This document shows positions 1 through 7,821 of a stretch of DNA of 13,625 nucleotides, in pieces (within the stretch, counting starts at the first letter, position 1; each line of letters begins with the position of its first letter). A program made the translations under genes and the position numbers. This stretch comes from Beroe ovata (taxonomy: Eukaryota > Ctenophora > Nuda > Beroida > Beroidae): NCBI GenBank assembly GCA_946803715.1, contig CAMPET010000604.1, positions 1 through 13,625 on the forward strand, in the 5' to 3' direction. The notes under the pieces are model-generated. The model worked only from the letters and a program-made list of their open reading frames with translations. It had not been told where the DNA came from and did no database searches.

Positions 1-2071
1 CCCCTCCACCCGACAGTTTACGTTTCCTATGAAGTCCAGGACTGCCAAGAGTCAAATTTGACATTAGTTTTTCTAAGTGCGATAAATCCATATGTTCACC
101 TCCTGAAGATGGGCTGTCCAATGGGAGCAAGTCATCTGTCTGAGAAACGAGATCGTCTGTGTCGATAGTGCTGGTAGTAGATGAGGGTGGAGAGGATGAA
201 CAGTTTGCCATGTCATCAACACCATCCTGGATTGTATTGGGTGTGTTAGGTATATTTGTATTTCCTGGCGAGACTAAATCGTCCGTGCTGAATGATGCTT
301 GTGAACCTGGCTGAGTGTTACCCTGGCTGACATTGTCATCATCAGGGGGAAGCAAGTCAACGGGGTTAGCAGGGATTGAGACATCCTTATAAAGAGGATT
401 ATTGGCTTTCAGCCAAACTAGAGCTGTGTGAATCTTATTAACAGAGACAAGACGCTGCCAAACAGCCCGGTTCTTCTTAGGAATACCGTGCAGCACAATA
501 AACTCGTCAGGGTTGACAAGTTTAGTCGGCCTCTCGCCGAACAACTCCTTGATAGTAGAGTCGAGAGGAGACATAATGTGCACAGCAAACCCCTTAAGCT
601 TATCCATACGAACACTATACGGTAAATTAGCCCCTACTGCCGAAACTTTGAATATACTCTGATAACACATAGCTATATGAATAAATATTCTCTCAAAATC
701 ATTCAGACACTTGATACAGTCAGGAAGTAACCCAGCATCCATACCATTAGCCTTACATATAGTTGGAACCCTATTTCTACCCAATTCCCCAGAACATGCA
801 CGACAAATTCTCAAACCAATTAAAGTTTCGGCAGGCGACTCACCCCTCATGACAACACGTTCACTACAATTAAGATACCTGAATAAGGTCTGCCATGCTG
901 CGTTGTCGAGATTTCTCCTCCTGGATGTGATGGTCTCGATGTGGACGTCGTCGACCAGCTTATCACAGGAGATGCATGGCGTCCTGGGGAGATTTTCATC
1001 ACGTTTCTTATAAAAATCTAGCAAATTTTCTCCATACTTCTCAGTGAGTGTCTGGCGATTTACAATAGTATTGGGACGATTCACATGAAATATTTTAGAA
1101 GGTTTATCATGGGGTGGGTACGCTAGTAATTTATACAGATACTCAAAGTCTCCGCAAGCAACTGCTGCATCAAGATCTGCTATGATCTCGTTCATGTTCT
1201 TTAGGTCACTGAGATAATCGTATAACTTTCTGAGGTTGTTGTAGTGAGGGTAAAGTTTTCTGAGGAGAACAAGTTTAGATGAACAACCATTGACACCACT
1301 AAAACATTCAGAAGGGTGATTTCTCTTATCTACTGTTAACAAATACGGTTGAGCTAGTGCTTCAGGACATTCATTGATCTTGTCAAGGAGAACACGAATA
1401 TCTTTACGACTTACCGATTTACATTCTTCTAGCAACTCCAGTATTGCTTCTACTTCACCTGATTCTGCTGGAATACAATTCTTCACACACGGGCTTATGA
1501 CGTCCCCCTCATCCGGACCTGTACCTGGGTTAGTCTTTTTAGTTTTGAATGTGTACTCGGTCATTCCCGAACGGTAGGAATATTCAGGAAAATATGGTTC
1601 CCAACCCTTAGCGTGACAGGCATCCCCTAGTATAACATTAGTTTTATCCTCCTCACTTGATAGAGCCACCTTTGCACATACTTCCCCACAATAAACATTC
1701 AACCTATGCACTGCGAAATAAACACACTGAACCCATCTATCCCTCCTGAGTAGAATATCATTGACTAAGGACCTAGTTAGGAATTTTATCTTAAACCTGT
1801 CCCCATACCCAGCAAAATCTCTCCCTCCCGAAAATTTTCCCATCAAATCATCAATATCCCCATACTTGAATAGTGCATTAGTTATGATAGCGTTAGCCCG
1901 ACTTTTATATATTATCCTAGTTTTAGACTTGAGAAATTTTTTGTTTTTGAATAACGCATTATAACTTCTCTGATCGCTGCTGGACGGGAGTGATGGAAGG
2001 AAAAGTCGCCTCCTCGAGCTCATGATTTGTCTCTCTGTTTTCTCGTATGCGTCTGTGACATAACCAGGAAC
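1..2071 (-). CDS. Helitron-type transposon protein, DUF6570-containing exon (partial)
   Basis: Seen: on the minus strand a frame opens after a TTTTTTCAG acceptor at 2072 and stays open for 690 codons to the left edge, so the end of the protein is missing. Exon residues 366-369 and 423-426 are two CxxC pairs, probably a zinc ribbon. Residues about 420-565 follow the DUF6570 pattern: ICRACSGEL at its start, FIVLHGIPKKNRAVWQRLV near its end, then ALVWLKANNPLYKDV. Known: DUF6570 precedes the Helitron-like Rep domain and PIF1-type helicase in rolling-circle transposons of invertebrates and fish. Residues about 570-690 form an acidic Ser/Thr/Asp-rich linker. Inferred: this is the N-terminal half of a RepHel protein, and the HUH nuclease and helicase should lie beyond base 1. 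The phase matches the upstream exon ending at 2194. Residues 1-360 match no domain I recognise. A domesticated or decayed copy cannot be excluded, but no internal stop was found. Confidence 0.82.
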
Positions 2072-2193
2072 CTGAAAAAAGGGTATGTCACCTGAGATTT
2101 CTCAATCTGCCAGACTAATCCCAAATCAACGAACGGTTCATAATGTAAAGGTCGGATCAAAGAACATTAAACACTCGTTGGACACAAACTTAC
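2072..2193 (-). other. Intron of the Helitron-type gene
   Basis: A 122-base minus-strand interval begins GTAAGT and ends in a pyrimidine run TTTTTTCAG. Both sites fit the metazoan consensus well, and the flanking frames join in phase 0. An intron inside a Helitron coding region is common in animals. Confidence 0.75.
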
Positions 2194-3161
2194 CTCATGA
2201 GATCTGATAGCCTCCATGGCCTCCTTCTTAGACAGTTTAGAGCTGGGAACTGGCGCGTGATCTCCCTCATCCGGAGGTATTCTGTCACTCTGTATCCTCC
2301 CATTTACAGCAGCATGACGCTCAGCCTTCTTCAGGGACTTTTTGTACCATACGTAGTTCCTCTTGTACTTGTCCCTCCTCAGTTTGGCTTTTGTAGTGAG
2401 TTCATACCGAGCACGGGTTGCTTTCCCCTTGTCCGTACTGGAATACTTCTTCATTGCACGTCTGCATGCCTCACGCCAAGCTTTTGTCTTCATATATTCT
2501 TCCATTCCCTTAGCTTGGGCCTCTGACCATCCTTCTGTCTGCATGTAGTTAGCCATGGCTTTTCTATGGGCTTCTGCATACGACTCAGTTCTCATGTAGT
2601 TTTCCGTCGCATTTTTCTTCATAATCAGATACTTTTCAGTTTTTATGTAAGCCTCCCATTTTTCGGACTTGATATGCTTAAGCACGCCTCTCTTTTTTGC
2701 TTCAGCCCCAGCTGATGTGAGCATATATTTTCTGATTGCTCGGTTGAGGGCAGCTCTACCACCCGCACTCTCCCTATAACGCTTGTTACTCTTAGCGATA
2801 CTGTCTCTGCCAGATGGAGTGAGTCTCCACCTGGCTATGTACTCAGCACGAGAACTGGGTGTGGTGGGCTCCTGATCTGCAGCATCATTATCAGGTGGTG
2901 GTGCAGCTGGCGAGATATCAGCGACTCTGGCTGTTTTCCTCTTCCTCCCGATTTGCCGACCTTTGCCCTTGCCCACTTTTCTTCGTTTTCTCTTGGGAGT
3001 TTCGTCCCCTACAACAGCAGCCATGTCCTCCTCCTTCTCATCTGCACCACCTCTGAGCACGACCCGGCTTTTCTTCTTCATCCTCTTCTTGGCTGCAAGA
3101 GATGCAAGCTCATTCACTTCAGCAAGGATATCAGTGAAACTGATGTCGGAGTCTGGAACAA
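2194..3161 (-). CDS. Helitron-type protein, N-terminal Lys-rich 17-residue repeat exon
   Basis: Seen: an open minus-strand frame ends at a strong donor, CATGAG|GTAAGT, after base 2194. Read through, it stops nine codons later at 2167. Splicing there keeps phase 0 into the exon starting at 2071. The 5' boundary is taken at CCTATTTCAG|TT (3162), because the frame above it has only a GTG and then a TGA. The product is very basic, with nuclear-localisation-like KRKRRK and RKRK runs near the start. About seven degenerate 17-residue repeats follow, most beginning Y-x-x-T: YMLT, YIKT, YMRT, YMQT, YMKT, YSST. Known: tandem YxxTxxG-type lysine-rich repeats occur in invertebrate Helitron and related proteins. 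Inferred: a DNA- or RNA-binding N-terminal extension of the transposon protein. The start codon is not identified; an in-frame ATG lies downstream within KKRMKKK. Confidence 0.72.
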
Positions 3162-3216
3162 CTGAAATAGGAATAGGTTGCACTCACAGAAGGCATGTTG
3201 ATTGTTGGTACGCGAT

Positions 3217-3230
3217 CTATAAGTATATAG
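3217..3230 (-). promoter_or_regulatory. TATA-like sequence upstream of the Helitron-type gene
   Basis: Minus-strand CTATATACTTATAG lies about 55 bases before the exon acceptor at 3162 and about 20 bases before an ATG at 3196. That ATG is followed at once by CT|GTGAGT, a good donor, but the frame it sets does not join the downstream exon in phase. The site may be the element's promoter or chance AT-rich sequence. Confidence 0.25.
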
Positions 3231-4079
3231 TAGTCTCACGCGTAAATAGACGTCGTGTGGCTAGAAAATAGAGGTGCGCGCAAACGCACATTACATTGTC
3301 GAGTAAAACTACAGGACTTTCAATATTTCGTAAAATGCGTGTGGCAACAAACTGTGTTTTCACATAGCAAATAACGCTGCAACGTTGAAATATCAAATAT
3401 CTGACGGTACACATAGTCTGGGAAAAAGTTTGATAGGTCACGTGACTCATACATTAAATGGAATTCCTGGGAAAAACTCTCTATCACTGTAATTTCACCA
3501 TATATGGTATTGTTTGGTAACTGTTCAGTGTGTGAGTGTTCGGTGTGCAGTTATTTTGTTCTTGCAAAGGAATGTGTTCACTATACATTTCTCTTGTGTA
3601 CTGTTGTGTGTGGAATGTTCGTGGTTGTGTTTGATCGGTTGTGTGGGAATTCCGCATTTCTTGTACCAGTACAACTTATTGTTTATGGTTTATGTTCCGC
3701 TGTCCAAGATTGAAGATGTTGTTTCACTTTCAACTTGAATTGATTGGCGTTGGTCCCTACATATTGATTCTGTCACTTCCTATGTATGTTTCTGATTTTT
3801 GTGCTTTTGATTATTACGGTTGAAATGGAAACGGTGGAGAATGTTTTGCCGATCACAAGTTCTTATCTTCACACTTCGTCTTCAGTGGAAATCTGTGCAA
3901 ATACATCGTCGCATATTTATTTCCTGATTGTCATTCCGTGCCACATTTCATCTTTTAAGCGTTGTTTTGACGTTGCTTTCCCATAACTGTGCTGTGAAAT
4001 CTTACTAACTTTGAGAAAGTCAATTTTTGCAACCATATTTCAATCAAGAATGTTCAAAATCCTTTTTTTCGTTCGACTA
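3231..4079. other. Non-coding stretch upstream of the Helitron-type gene
   Basis: I see no convincing gene. Several overlapping short open frames of 60-77 codons exist on both strands, but they show no domain and look like a T/G-rich bias between 3500 and 3800. The only sharp signal is GTCACGTGAC at 3437-3446, a perfect 10-base palindrome with an E-box core. The upstream end of the Helitron should fall here or further right, but no clear 5'-TC terminus can be assigned. Confidence 0.6.
3437..3446. promoter_or_regulatory. CACGTG E-box palindrome
   Basis: GTCACGTGAC is a perfect palindrome containing the CACGTG core bound by bHLH-Zip factors of the USF/TFE3/MYC type. It lies about 275 bases upstream of the Helitron-type exon. 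A function is not shown; one such site by chance is plausible. Confidence 0.25.
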
Positions 4080-4274
4080 CTATAATACTTTAGAGGCTTT
4101 TGCTCAAGCCAAGACTTATTTAGAGCACTCGGCTCAGCTTCGCTTCGCCTCGCACTCTAAATCACATAGACGTCTCCTGCTGCGCAGTCGACATCTATAT
4201 GGAATATAGTGTCCTGCGCGCAGGACACTATATAAGTCCTGTGCGTGCGCAACACGCCTCTAAAGTACATATAG
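4080..4274. mobile_element. Small foldback or MITE-like element
   Basis: ACTTTAGAGGC at 4087-4097 is matched by its exact reverse complement at 4256-4266. The outer bases (CTATAAT on the left, CTATATGT read inwards from the right) extend the similarity imperfectly. Between them are a TTTAGAG/CTCTAAA pair, a gcttcgcttcgcctcgc tract, and a perfect 30-base palindrome. The element is about 190 bp with no coding capacity. No clear target-site duplication was found, so class assignment is uncertain. Confidence 0.45.
4204..4233. repeat. Perfect 30-base palindrome
   Basis: The sequence reads identically on both strands across all 30 bases, centred on GCGC (4218/4219), with arms ATATAGTGTCCTGCG. It has no loop, so it would extrude as a cruciform or give a tight RNA hairpin. 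It sits inside the small foldback element. Confidence 0.9.
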
Positions 4275-4292
4275 CTTACTGACTATGTACTT
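4263..4292. repeat. Hairpin, 9-base arms
   Basis: AAGTACATA (4263-4271) pairs with TATGTACTT (4284-4292) over a 12-base spacer. It overlaps the right end of the foldback element, and the right arm resembles the outer part of that element's terminal repeat. Confidence 0.6.
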
Positions 4293-4326
4293 AAAACTCA
4301 TCAAAGTATATTATAGATGGGCAATT

Positions 4327-4365
4327 AGCGATAGACAATGCCTATTATAGGCATTGCCTATCGCT
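4327..4365. repeat. Near-perfect 39-base palindrome
   Basis: AGCGATAG (4327-4334) pairs with CTATCGCT (4358-4365). CAATGCCTAT (4336-4345) pairs with ATAGGCATTG (4347-4356) around a single central base. Only the 4335/4357 pair (A opposite C) is mismatched. It is the third strong dyad within 165 bases. Confidence 0.85.
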
Positions 4366-4452
4366 TATCGGAAAATCCGGATCTGGGATAGAAGATATTA
4401 TTATCAGATTCACCTATTCAATATTCATTCCGGACAATACAGCTTGAGGACG

Positions 4453-4473
4453 ATATATATATATATATATATA
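4453..4473. repeat. (TA)n microsatellite
   Basis: Twenty-one bases of uninterrupted alternating A and T. It lies just beyond the 3' end of the SGNH-KH gene. Confidence 0.9.
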
Positions 4474-4544
4474 GTTAAAACAAGTACCTAGTTGGTTCTT
4501 ATGTATAACTTAAGCTACACAATGCAGCGGTAGGGAAGGAAAAT

Positions 4545-4704
4545 TCAGAATACCTGTCCATATTTCGAACGATGAAAGTCTTGGTTCGAACTGAAAAAAT
4601 TACCTTCGGTGGTTTTGGCCTTCTTCTGTGCTTCTCTCCTTTTAGGAGTCTTCTTCTCCTCGATTTTAGGTTTCCCCTCTCTCTCTGTTGCAGTTGATGC
4701 TTTC
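4545..4704 (-). CDS. SGNH-KH gene exon 6: basic, Lys/Glu-rich C-terminus
   Basis: Seen: acceptor CATTCTTCAG| at 4705, and the first base G completes a Trp codon started in exon 5. The peptide is highly charged (EREGKPKIEEKKTPKRREA), probably disordered and nuclear or RNA-contacting by composition only. Read to the TGA at 4545-4547 it gives about 53 residues and is a plausible terminal exon. Two donors within it offer alternatives: AAG|GTAATT after 4604 and GGACAG|GTATTC after 4554. No good downstream exon was recognised between them and the Helitron-type gene. No canonical AATAAA was found just downstream. Confidence 0.6.
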
Positions 4705-5087
4705 CTGAAGAATGCGATCAATTTCAATGGTACAAAAAACAATACACAGAATCTATTTTAGTAGATTCTGAGTGAGGGTGCGAGTCCGGCGTCGCTATGG
4801 TTACCGGTACAGTCGAGTGTGCGCGACAGTAGTAGGTAATAGCAAGAATCAGGGCCACGCAAAGTGGCATTATGGGTGTGATTATAGACAGTTCTGAGTT
4901 GGTGCAATTATTTTGTTGGTGCACAAAAAGCAAAGGGGACCGAAAGCAAAAAATCGACAGATCGAGGGCAACATCACCAATGCAGCATCATCAACTACCA
5001 TAATTTGACATGGCAAAGTGTAACGGAAAACTGACAAACGACCAAACAACCGTAAATTACAATAACGTGTTTATCAAGTAATCTCAC

Positions 5088-5160
5088 CAGCAGGAGAATG
5101 GGGAGACAGCAGAGATCTCGGGGTCATACATCCGGGTACTGGCTACACCCTGCTGCTTGC
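5088..5160 (-). CDS. SGNH-KH gene exon 5
   Basis: A 73-base exon between acceptor ATTTTTCCAG| and donor CTGCTG|GTGAGA. Phase 1 in and phase 2 out both fit the neighbours. It encodes GKQQGVASTRMYDPEISAV followed by a short SPFSC segment. No domain is recognised. The following intron, 383 bases, is the longest of the gene and could hide a further small exon. Confidence 0.6.
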
Positions 5161-5354
5161 CTGGAAAAATCGATGTTAAATATGAAATCATCTATGATCT
5201 ATCCTTGGATAAATTGACCTCCAAGTTCAACTCAAATTGATGCTACAATACAGTACAAGATACCTTTATTTTCCTATCACTATCTTCAAATGGCACTATA
5301 GTTTCACAATAACATAACAACATTATAGTCATTAACATAACGACATTAACTCAC

Positions 5355-5450
5355 CTGGATTATTTTGTCTGCCCCCCTTCACGGTGATCCACTGTCCAGG
5401 TTTAGCAGTGATAACAGTGCGCTTGTGGAACTTGTTGGTTCCCGTACAGC
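5355..5450 (-). CDS. SGNH-KH gene exon 4
   Basis: A 96-base exon between acceptor ATTTTAACAG| and an ideal donor, ATCCAG|GTGAGT. Only one of the three frames is open, and it is the frame demanded by exon 3 (phase 1). It encodes a short Thr/Lys-rich segment that includes NKFHKRTVITAKPGQWITV and ends in GGRQNNP. It follows the KH domain directly and matches no family I recognise. Confidence 0.65.
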
Positions 5451-5570
5451 CTGTTAAAATGAAATTTAAAGTGGACTCATCTCCTTACCCAATCATTAAA
5501 TCAACAATTACGTCCCTTATTATAGTTATCGGAGGAGTTAGTTTTTTCCCTATGTTTCATTGTTTCATAC

Positions 5571-5727
5571 CTCTGTTCTGGGTAGCATCTTTTAGTAGAA
5601 TTGTTGCAGCATCCACTTGAGATCGAGTCCCTCTGATGATGAACTCTCTGAAGCTTCCACTCGTGGCAGGAGCTAGTTTCACGGTTGCTCCCGACTCAGT
5701 CATAACTGTTTTGAGGTTTCGGCCACC
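5571..5727 (-). CDS. SGNH-KH gene exon 3: second half of the KH domain
   Basis: Seen: acceptor ATATCAAACAG| at 5728, donor AACAGAG|GTATGA after 5571, phase 0 in and phase 1 out. It begins GGRNLKTVMTESGATVKL, which completes the KH GxxG loop begun in exon 2. It continues with a beta strand (REFIIRGT) and a terminal helix (RSQVDAATILLKDAT). Known: KH domains bind single-stranded RNA or DNA through a groove formed around the GxxG loop. The split of the loop by an intron, with the frame restored exactly, is strong evidence for this splice. The arrangement of the last strand and helix resembles the FMRP/FXR KH domains more than the poly(C)-binding type, which is a judgement by eye. Confidence 0.85.
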
Positions 5728-5840
5728 CTGTTTGATATAAATCATCTATGATATTCTGAATTCGACGGCCCTTCATGTATAAAGAAAGTGCATTAAGAAG
5801 TGAATTCAAGCTTATTCGGAATAATGATTCTATCACAAAC

Positions 5841-5959
5841 CTTGCCTATGGCCAAACCACAGAGATACTCAGGGACGACAAAGCTGCTTTCCACAAGCTG
5901 AGACGTCTTTCTGAACCCGGTGCGAACTCTACCCTTTGATTTGATGCTGAATTCTTCAC
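5841..5959 (-). CDS. SGNH-KH gene exon 2: first half of the KH domain
   Basis: Seen: 119 bases ending at donor GGCAAG|GTTTGT. The peptide includes VPEYLCGLAIGK, which matches the start of FMRP-type KH domains (VREDLMGLAIG in the family). With exon 3 it gives GLAIG-K-GG, the GxxG loop, at about residues 279-282 of the joined protein. Ahead of it is a basic linker with SIKSKGRVRTGFRKT. The 5' boundary is less sure. CCACCAG|GT at 5960 gives phase 1, matching the SGNH exon. Alternatively an in-frame ATG at 5969 (MPPGEEF) could start a separate KH-only protein. Confidence 0.75.
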
Positions 5960-6089
5960 CTGGTGGCATCGGTTTATACTTGACATTGCGTTTAATATAC
6001 GTGCATTTTAAATGTTCTAAGATACACATATCATGTTCTTAGATACACATATATTATCAATAAATTTGATTGATGTTTTTCTGTCCAAC
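5960..6089 (-). other. Proposed intron between SGNH and KH parts
   Basis: A 130-base interval running from CAG|GTTGG to CCACCAG|GT. The donor is moderate and the polypyrimidine run before the acceptor is weak, so this is the least certain junction of the gene. The in-frame TGA of the SGNH read-through (6031-6033) and a 21-bp duplication lie inside it, which fits an intron. If it is not spliced, the SGNH protein and the KH protein are separate genes. Confidence 0.5.
6012..6053. repeat. 21-bp tandem duplication
   Basis: Two adjacent copies, 6012-6032 and 6033-6053, of atgttctaagatacacatat plus one base. They differ at one internal position (a/t) and at the last base. A recent local duplication within the proposed intron. 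Confidence 0.9.
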
Positions 6090-6810
6090 CTGAGAGGGGC
6101 ACTCCAGAAGACACAGCAGCTCTCAAGTAGACAGGCTCCCTGTCTTCAGCATCAATGTTCCCCTTGAGTTTGAAATTCTCCGGGTTCTTTACCACCTTCT
6201 TTGTTTTGTCCACCTGATAAAACTGGGGATTTGGCATGGTGTAGTAGAATCCGGGGTCTGGTCTGCTTACAACATGTCTCGCAATAGCCGCCCTGATAAT
6301 AGCACGGGATGGAGCAGCAGGGTGGAGGCCGTCCTTTCTGAACAGCTTGACATTAGCCTGCCCACTGCTGTCCAGGAACTGGTTGTAGATGTTGACCACT
6401 CTCCCAGGATACTCCCTATGGAGGTAGCGGTTGAACAGCTGGGCATGGTCATTTGGGTGCTGGGTTGAGGGGACATCACTCCTGGTCCATGCTTTGCGAG
6501 GTAGGACCTCGCATACATCCACCGTAGCGTCGGGATTCAACTCCTGCAACTCTGCCATGACCCCATGTACGTCTGTCACAGCCTCATCCTCATCTGTGTA
6601 CCCGAGATCATTGGCACCCACGAGGAGTACCACATGATCCCAGTCTCCAGAGAGTAAGTCCCGCTGCTCCCTCACCTTCTGCAGCAGCTTGTGGGACCGG
6701 ATACCGGGGTAGGTGAAGGTGGAGCTACCACCCTCAGCGAAGACCCCACGAGTAATGCTGTCACCGACAAGCATCACCTTCGGAGTCACTGAAGCAAATC
6801 GACTCATCAT
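6090..6810 (-). CDS. SGNH hydrolase domain (exon 1 of the SGNH-KH gene)
   Basis: Seen: starts at ATG 6810, the first of two adjacent Met codons. Block I is VGDSIT with the Ser nucleophile at residue 18, block II has Gly36 (YPGIRS), block III is GAND with Asn67, and block V is DGLHP with Asp160 and His163. All catalytic positions of the GDSL/SGNH esterase family are therefore present, spaced as usual within about 185 residues. No signal peptide is evident. A 55-residue tail follows (KGNIDAEDREPVYLRAAV). Read through, the frame stops at 6031; a donor CTCTCAG|GTTGG after 6090 instead splices in phase to the KH exon. Known: the family cleaves ester bonds in lipids, acetylated sugars and other substrates; similar domains also occur in some retrotransposon ORF1 proteins. 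Substrate here is unknown. The exon is richer in G+C than its surroundings, as expected for coding DNA. Confidence 0.85.
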
Positions 6811-7204
6811 GACTTGTGTCAGATATGAGCTCTGAGCTGGATTCGAAACTGGTTACGAAATCGGTGCTTTAGAGAAAGCAAGTTGAAAGTGTTTCGAGCA
6901 ATAAAAGTTGTCGTTATACGTTACAAGTAACTGTATAGAAACAAGAAGGAGGATTTTAAGAGTTGCAGCCATATATACTGTGGACAAATGCATGCATGGA
7001 ACCTAATTAGAGAAGTTTCCTCTTTCCAATATGGGGTACCTCCCACTAATCTACAGGAATAAACCCTGATTGAATGACCCATCAGGTCTGATTTCATCAT
7101 GAATGGGTAAGTGACCTCATTAGGCTGGGAGTATGTCTCATGAGTGGAAATGTGAACTGATTATCATTGATTAAGGCGGGGATTATTAGATATTCTCAAG
7201 GTAA
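6811..7204. promoter_or_regulatory. Upstream region of the SGNH-KH gene
   Basis: No coding frame seen. On the minus strand, AGTATATATGG (TATATAT at 6971-6977) is a TATA-like site about 160 bases before the ATG. If used, it would imply a 5' leader of roughly 130 bases. From about 7190 the sequence grades into the satellite-like repeat. Confidence 0.3.
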
Positions 7205-7640
7205 CATATCCCGATTTGAAAACATGCCTAACTGTTTGACAAAGCGAGATCGTACCCTTAATTAGATCGATCAACTAATTAGTTTTTTGATGAAGTCGAG
7301 CCAAAATAATGAATATAATCTGACTTAAACCAAGATGCCATACCCCGTTTAAAAAACTTCTATATTTATTTCAGAACAGAAGATATTCGTCGTAATTAGG
7401 TTAATAAGGTCATTAATTATTAATTAATTGAGTACTCGAATATCTCTGACCTTATTCAACAGACAATGATACGTTTCGATAAGCTGGTCCGTTTCGTGCA
7501 GAAAATTGTGCCAAATTTTTAAAATATCATGAACTCAGGATTTCAAAATATGCTTCACCCGAAACTAATTAAGACGTCATAATTGGGTCTTACAATCGAT
7601 GAATTCGACAGAAAACGAGCCTACGCCACAATGTATACTC
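7205..7640. repeat. Satellite-like block A: two monomers plus repeat tail
   Basis: Monomer starts at 7205 (catatcccgattt) and 7339 (cataccccgttt), 134 bases apart. Each has the order cccgttt..aaaac, then gatattc, then a ttaattagg/gattaggt run, then a tcgaa motif. From about 7440 follows the longer tail shared with blocks B, C and D: acaatgatacgtttcgat, then aatatcatgaactcagga, then gacgtcataattgggtct, then cacaatgtatactct. The similarity to the other blocks stops at about 7640, where a hairpin begins. Confidence 0.75.
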
Positions 7641-7646
7641 TAATAT

Positions 7647-7725
7647 ATATACGAGAGACTGCCGTCAGATCATTAGAAACAGCTTCAGTGTTTCTACTGT
7701 GAGGTGGCGGCAGTCTGACGTATAT
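7647..7725. repeat. Large imperfect hairpin
   Basis: Three nested pairings: ATATACG with CGTATAT (7647-7653 and 7719-7725), AGACTGCCG with CGGCAGTCT (7656-7664 and 7708-7716), AGAAAC with GTTTCT (7675-7680 and 7690-7695). They are separated by a 2/2 interior loop and a 10/12 interior loop, over a 9-base apical loop. It interrupts the repeat tail of block A, so it may be a tiny inserted foldback or a structured RNA. Confidence 0.7.
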
Positions 7726-7728
7726 GCC

Positions 7729-7768
7729 GCGTTCTTTTTCATATCACAGACTTTGAAATAAAGAACGC
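7729..7768. repeat. Second hairpin, abutting the inverted repeat
   Basis: GCGTTCTTT (7729-7737) pairs with AAAGAACGC (7760-7768) across a 22-base loop. The right arm overlaps the outer edge of the left terminal inverted repeat. Confidence 0.6.
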
Positions 7769-7821
7769 ACAGATGCTGCGGACTACAACAACCAAATCTC
7801 ATTTGGTTTTGGGAAAAATAT
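7767..7821. repeat. Left inverted repeat, 55 bp
   Basis: Begins GCACAGATGCTGCGG. Its inner half contains AACCAAAT-ctc-ATTTGGTT, a self-complementary stem with a 3-base loop. The terminal repeat is therefore itself a hairpin. Identical, inverted, at 10341-10395. Confidence 0.92.

Noticed and set aside
418-1013. Short open frames on both strands opposite or within the Helitron exon
   Set aside because: The continuous minus-strand frame with the DUF6570 pattern explains this region. The others are shadows.
3231-3500. 5' terminus of the Helitron
   Set aside because: Several A-TC junctions exist on the minus strand, but without a second copy none can be chosen.
3504-3823. Overlapping 60-74 codon open frames on the plus strand
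   Set aside because: Three frames are open over the same T/G-rich stretch. Hydrophobic and Cys-rich peptides are expected from this base bias, and no motif is seen.
4570-4585. tRNA T-arm or pol III B box (ggttcgaac), also tggttcaaaag in the repeat tails
   Set aside because: No matching acceptor, D or anticodon stems around them, and the repeat-tail version does not fit the B-box consensus at its end.
6267-6637. Plus- and minus-strand open frames inside the SGNH exon
   Set aside because: They are shadows in other frames of a domain with all catalytic blocks intact.
7656-7771. H/ACA snoRNA
   Set aside because: Two hairpins and a trailing ACA are present, but no ANANNA hinge box lies between them and the second hairpin lacks a pocket. 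Kept only as a structural finding.
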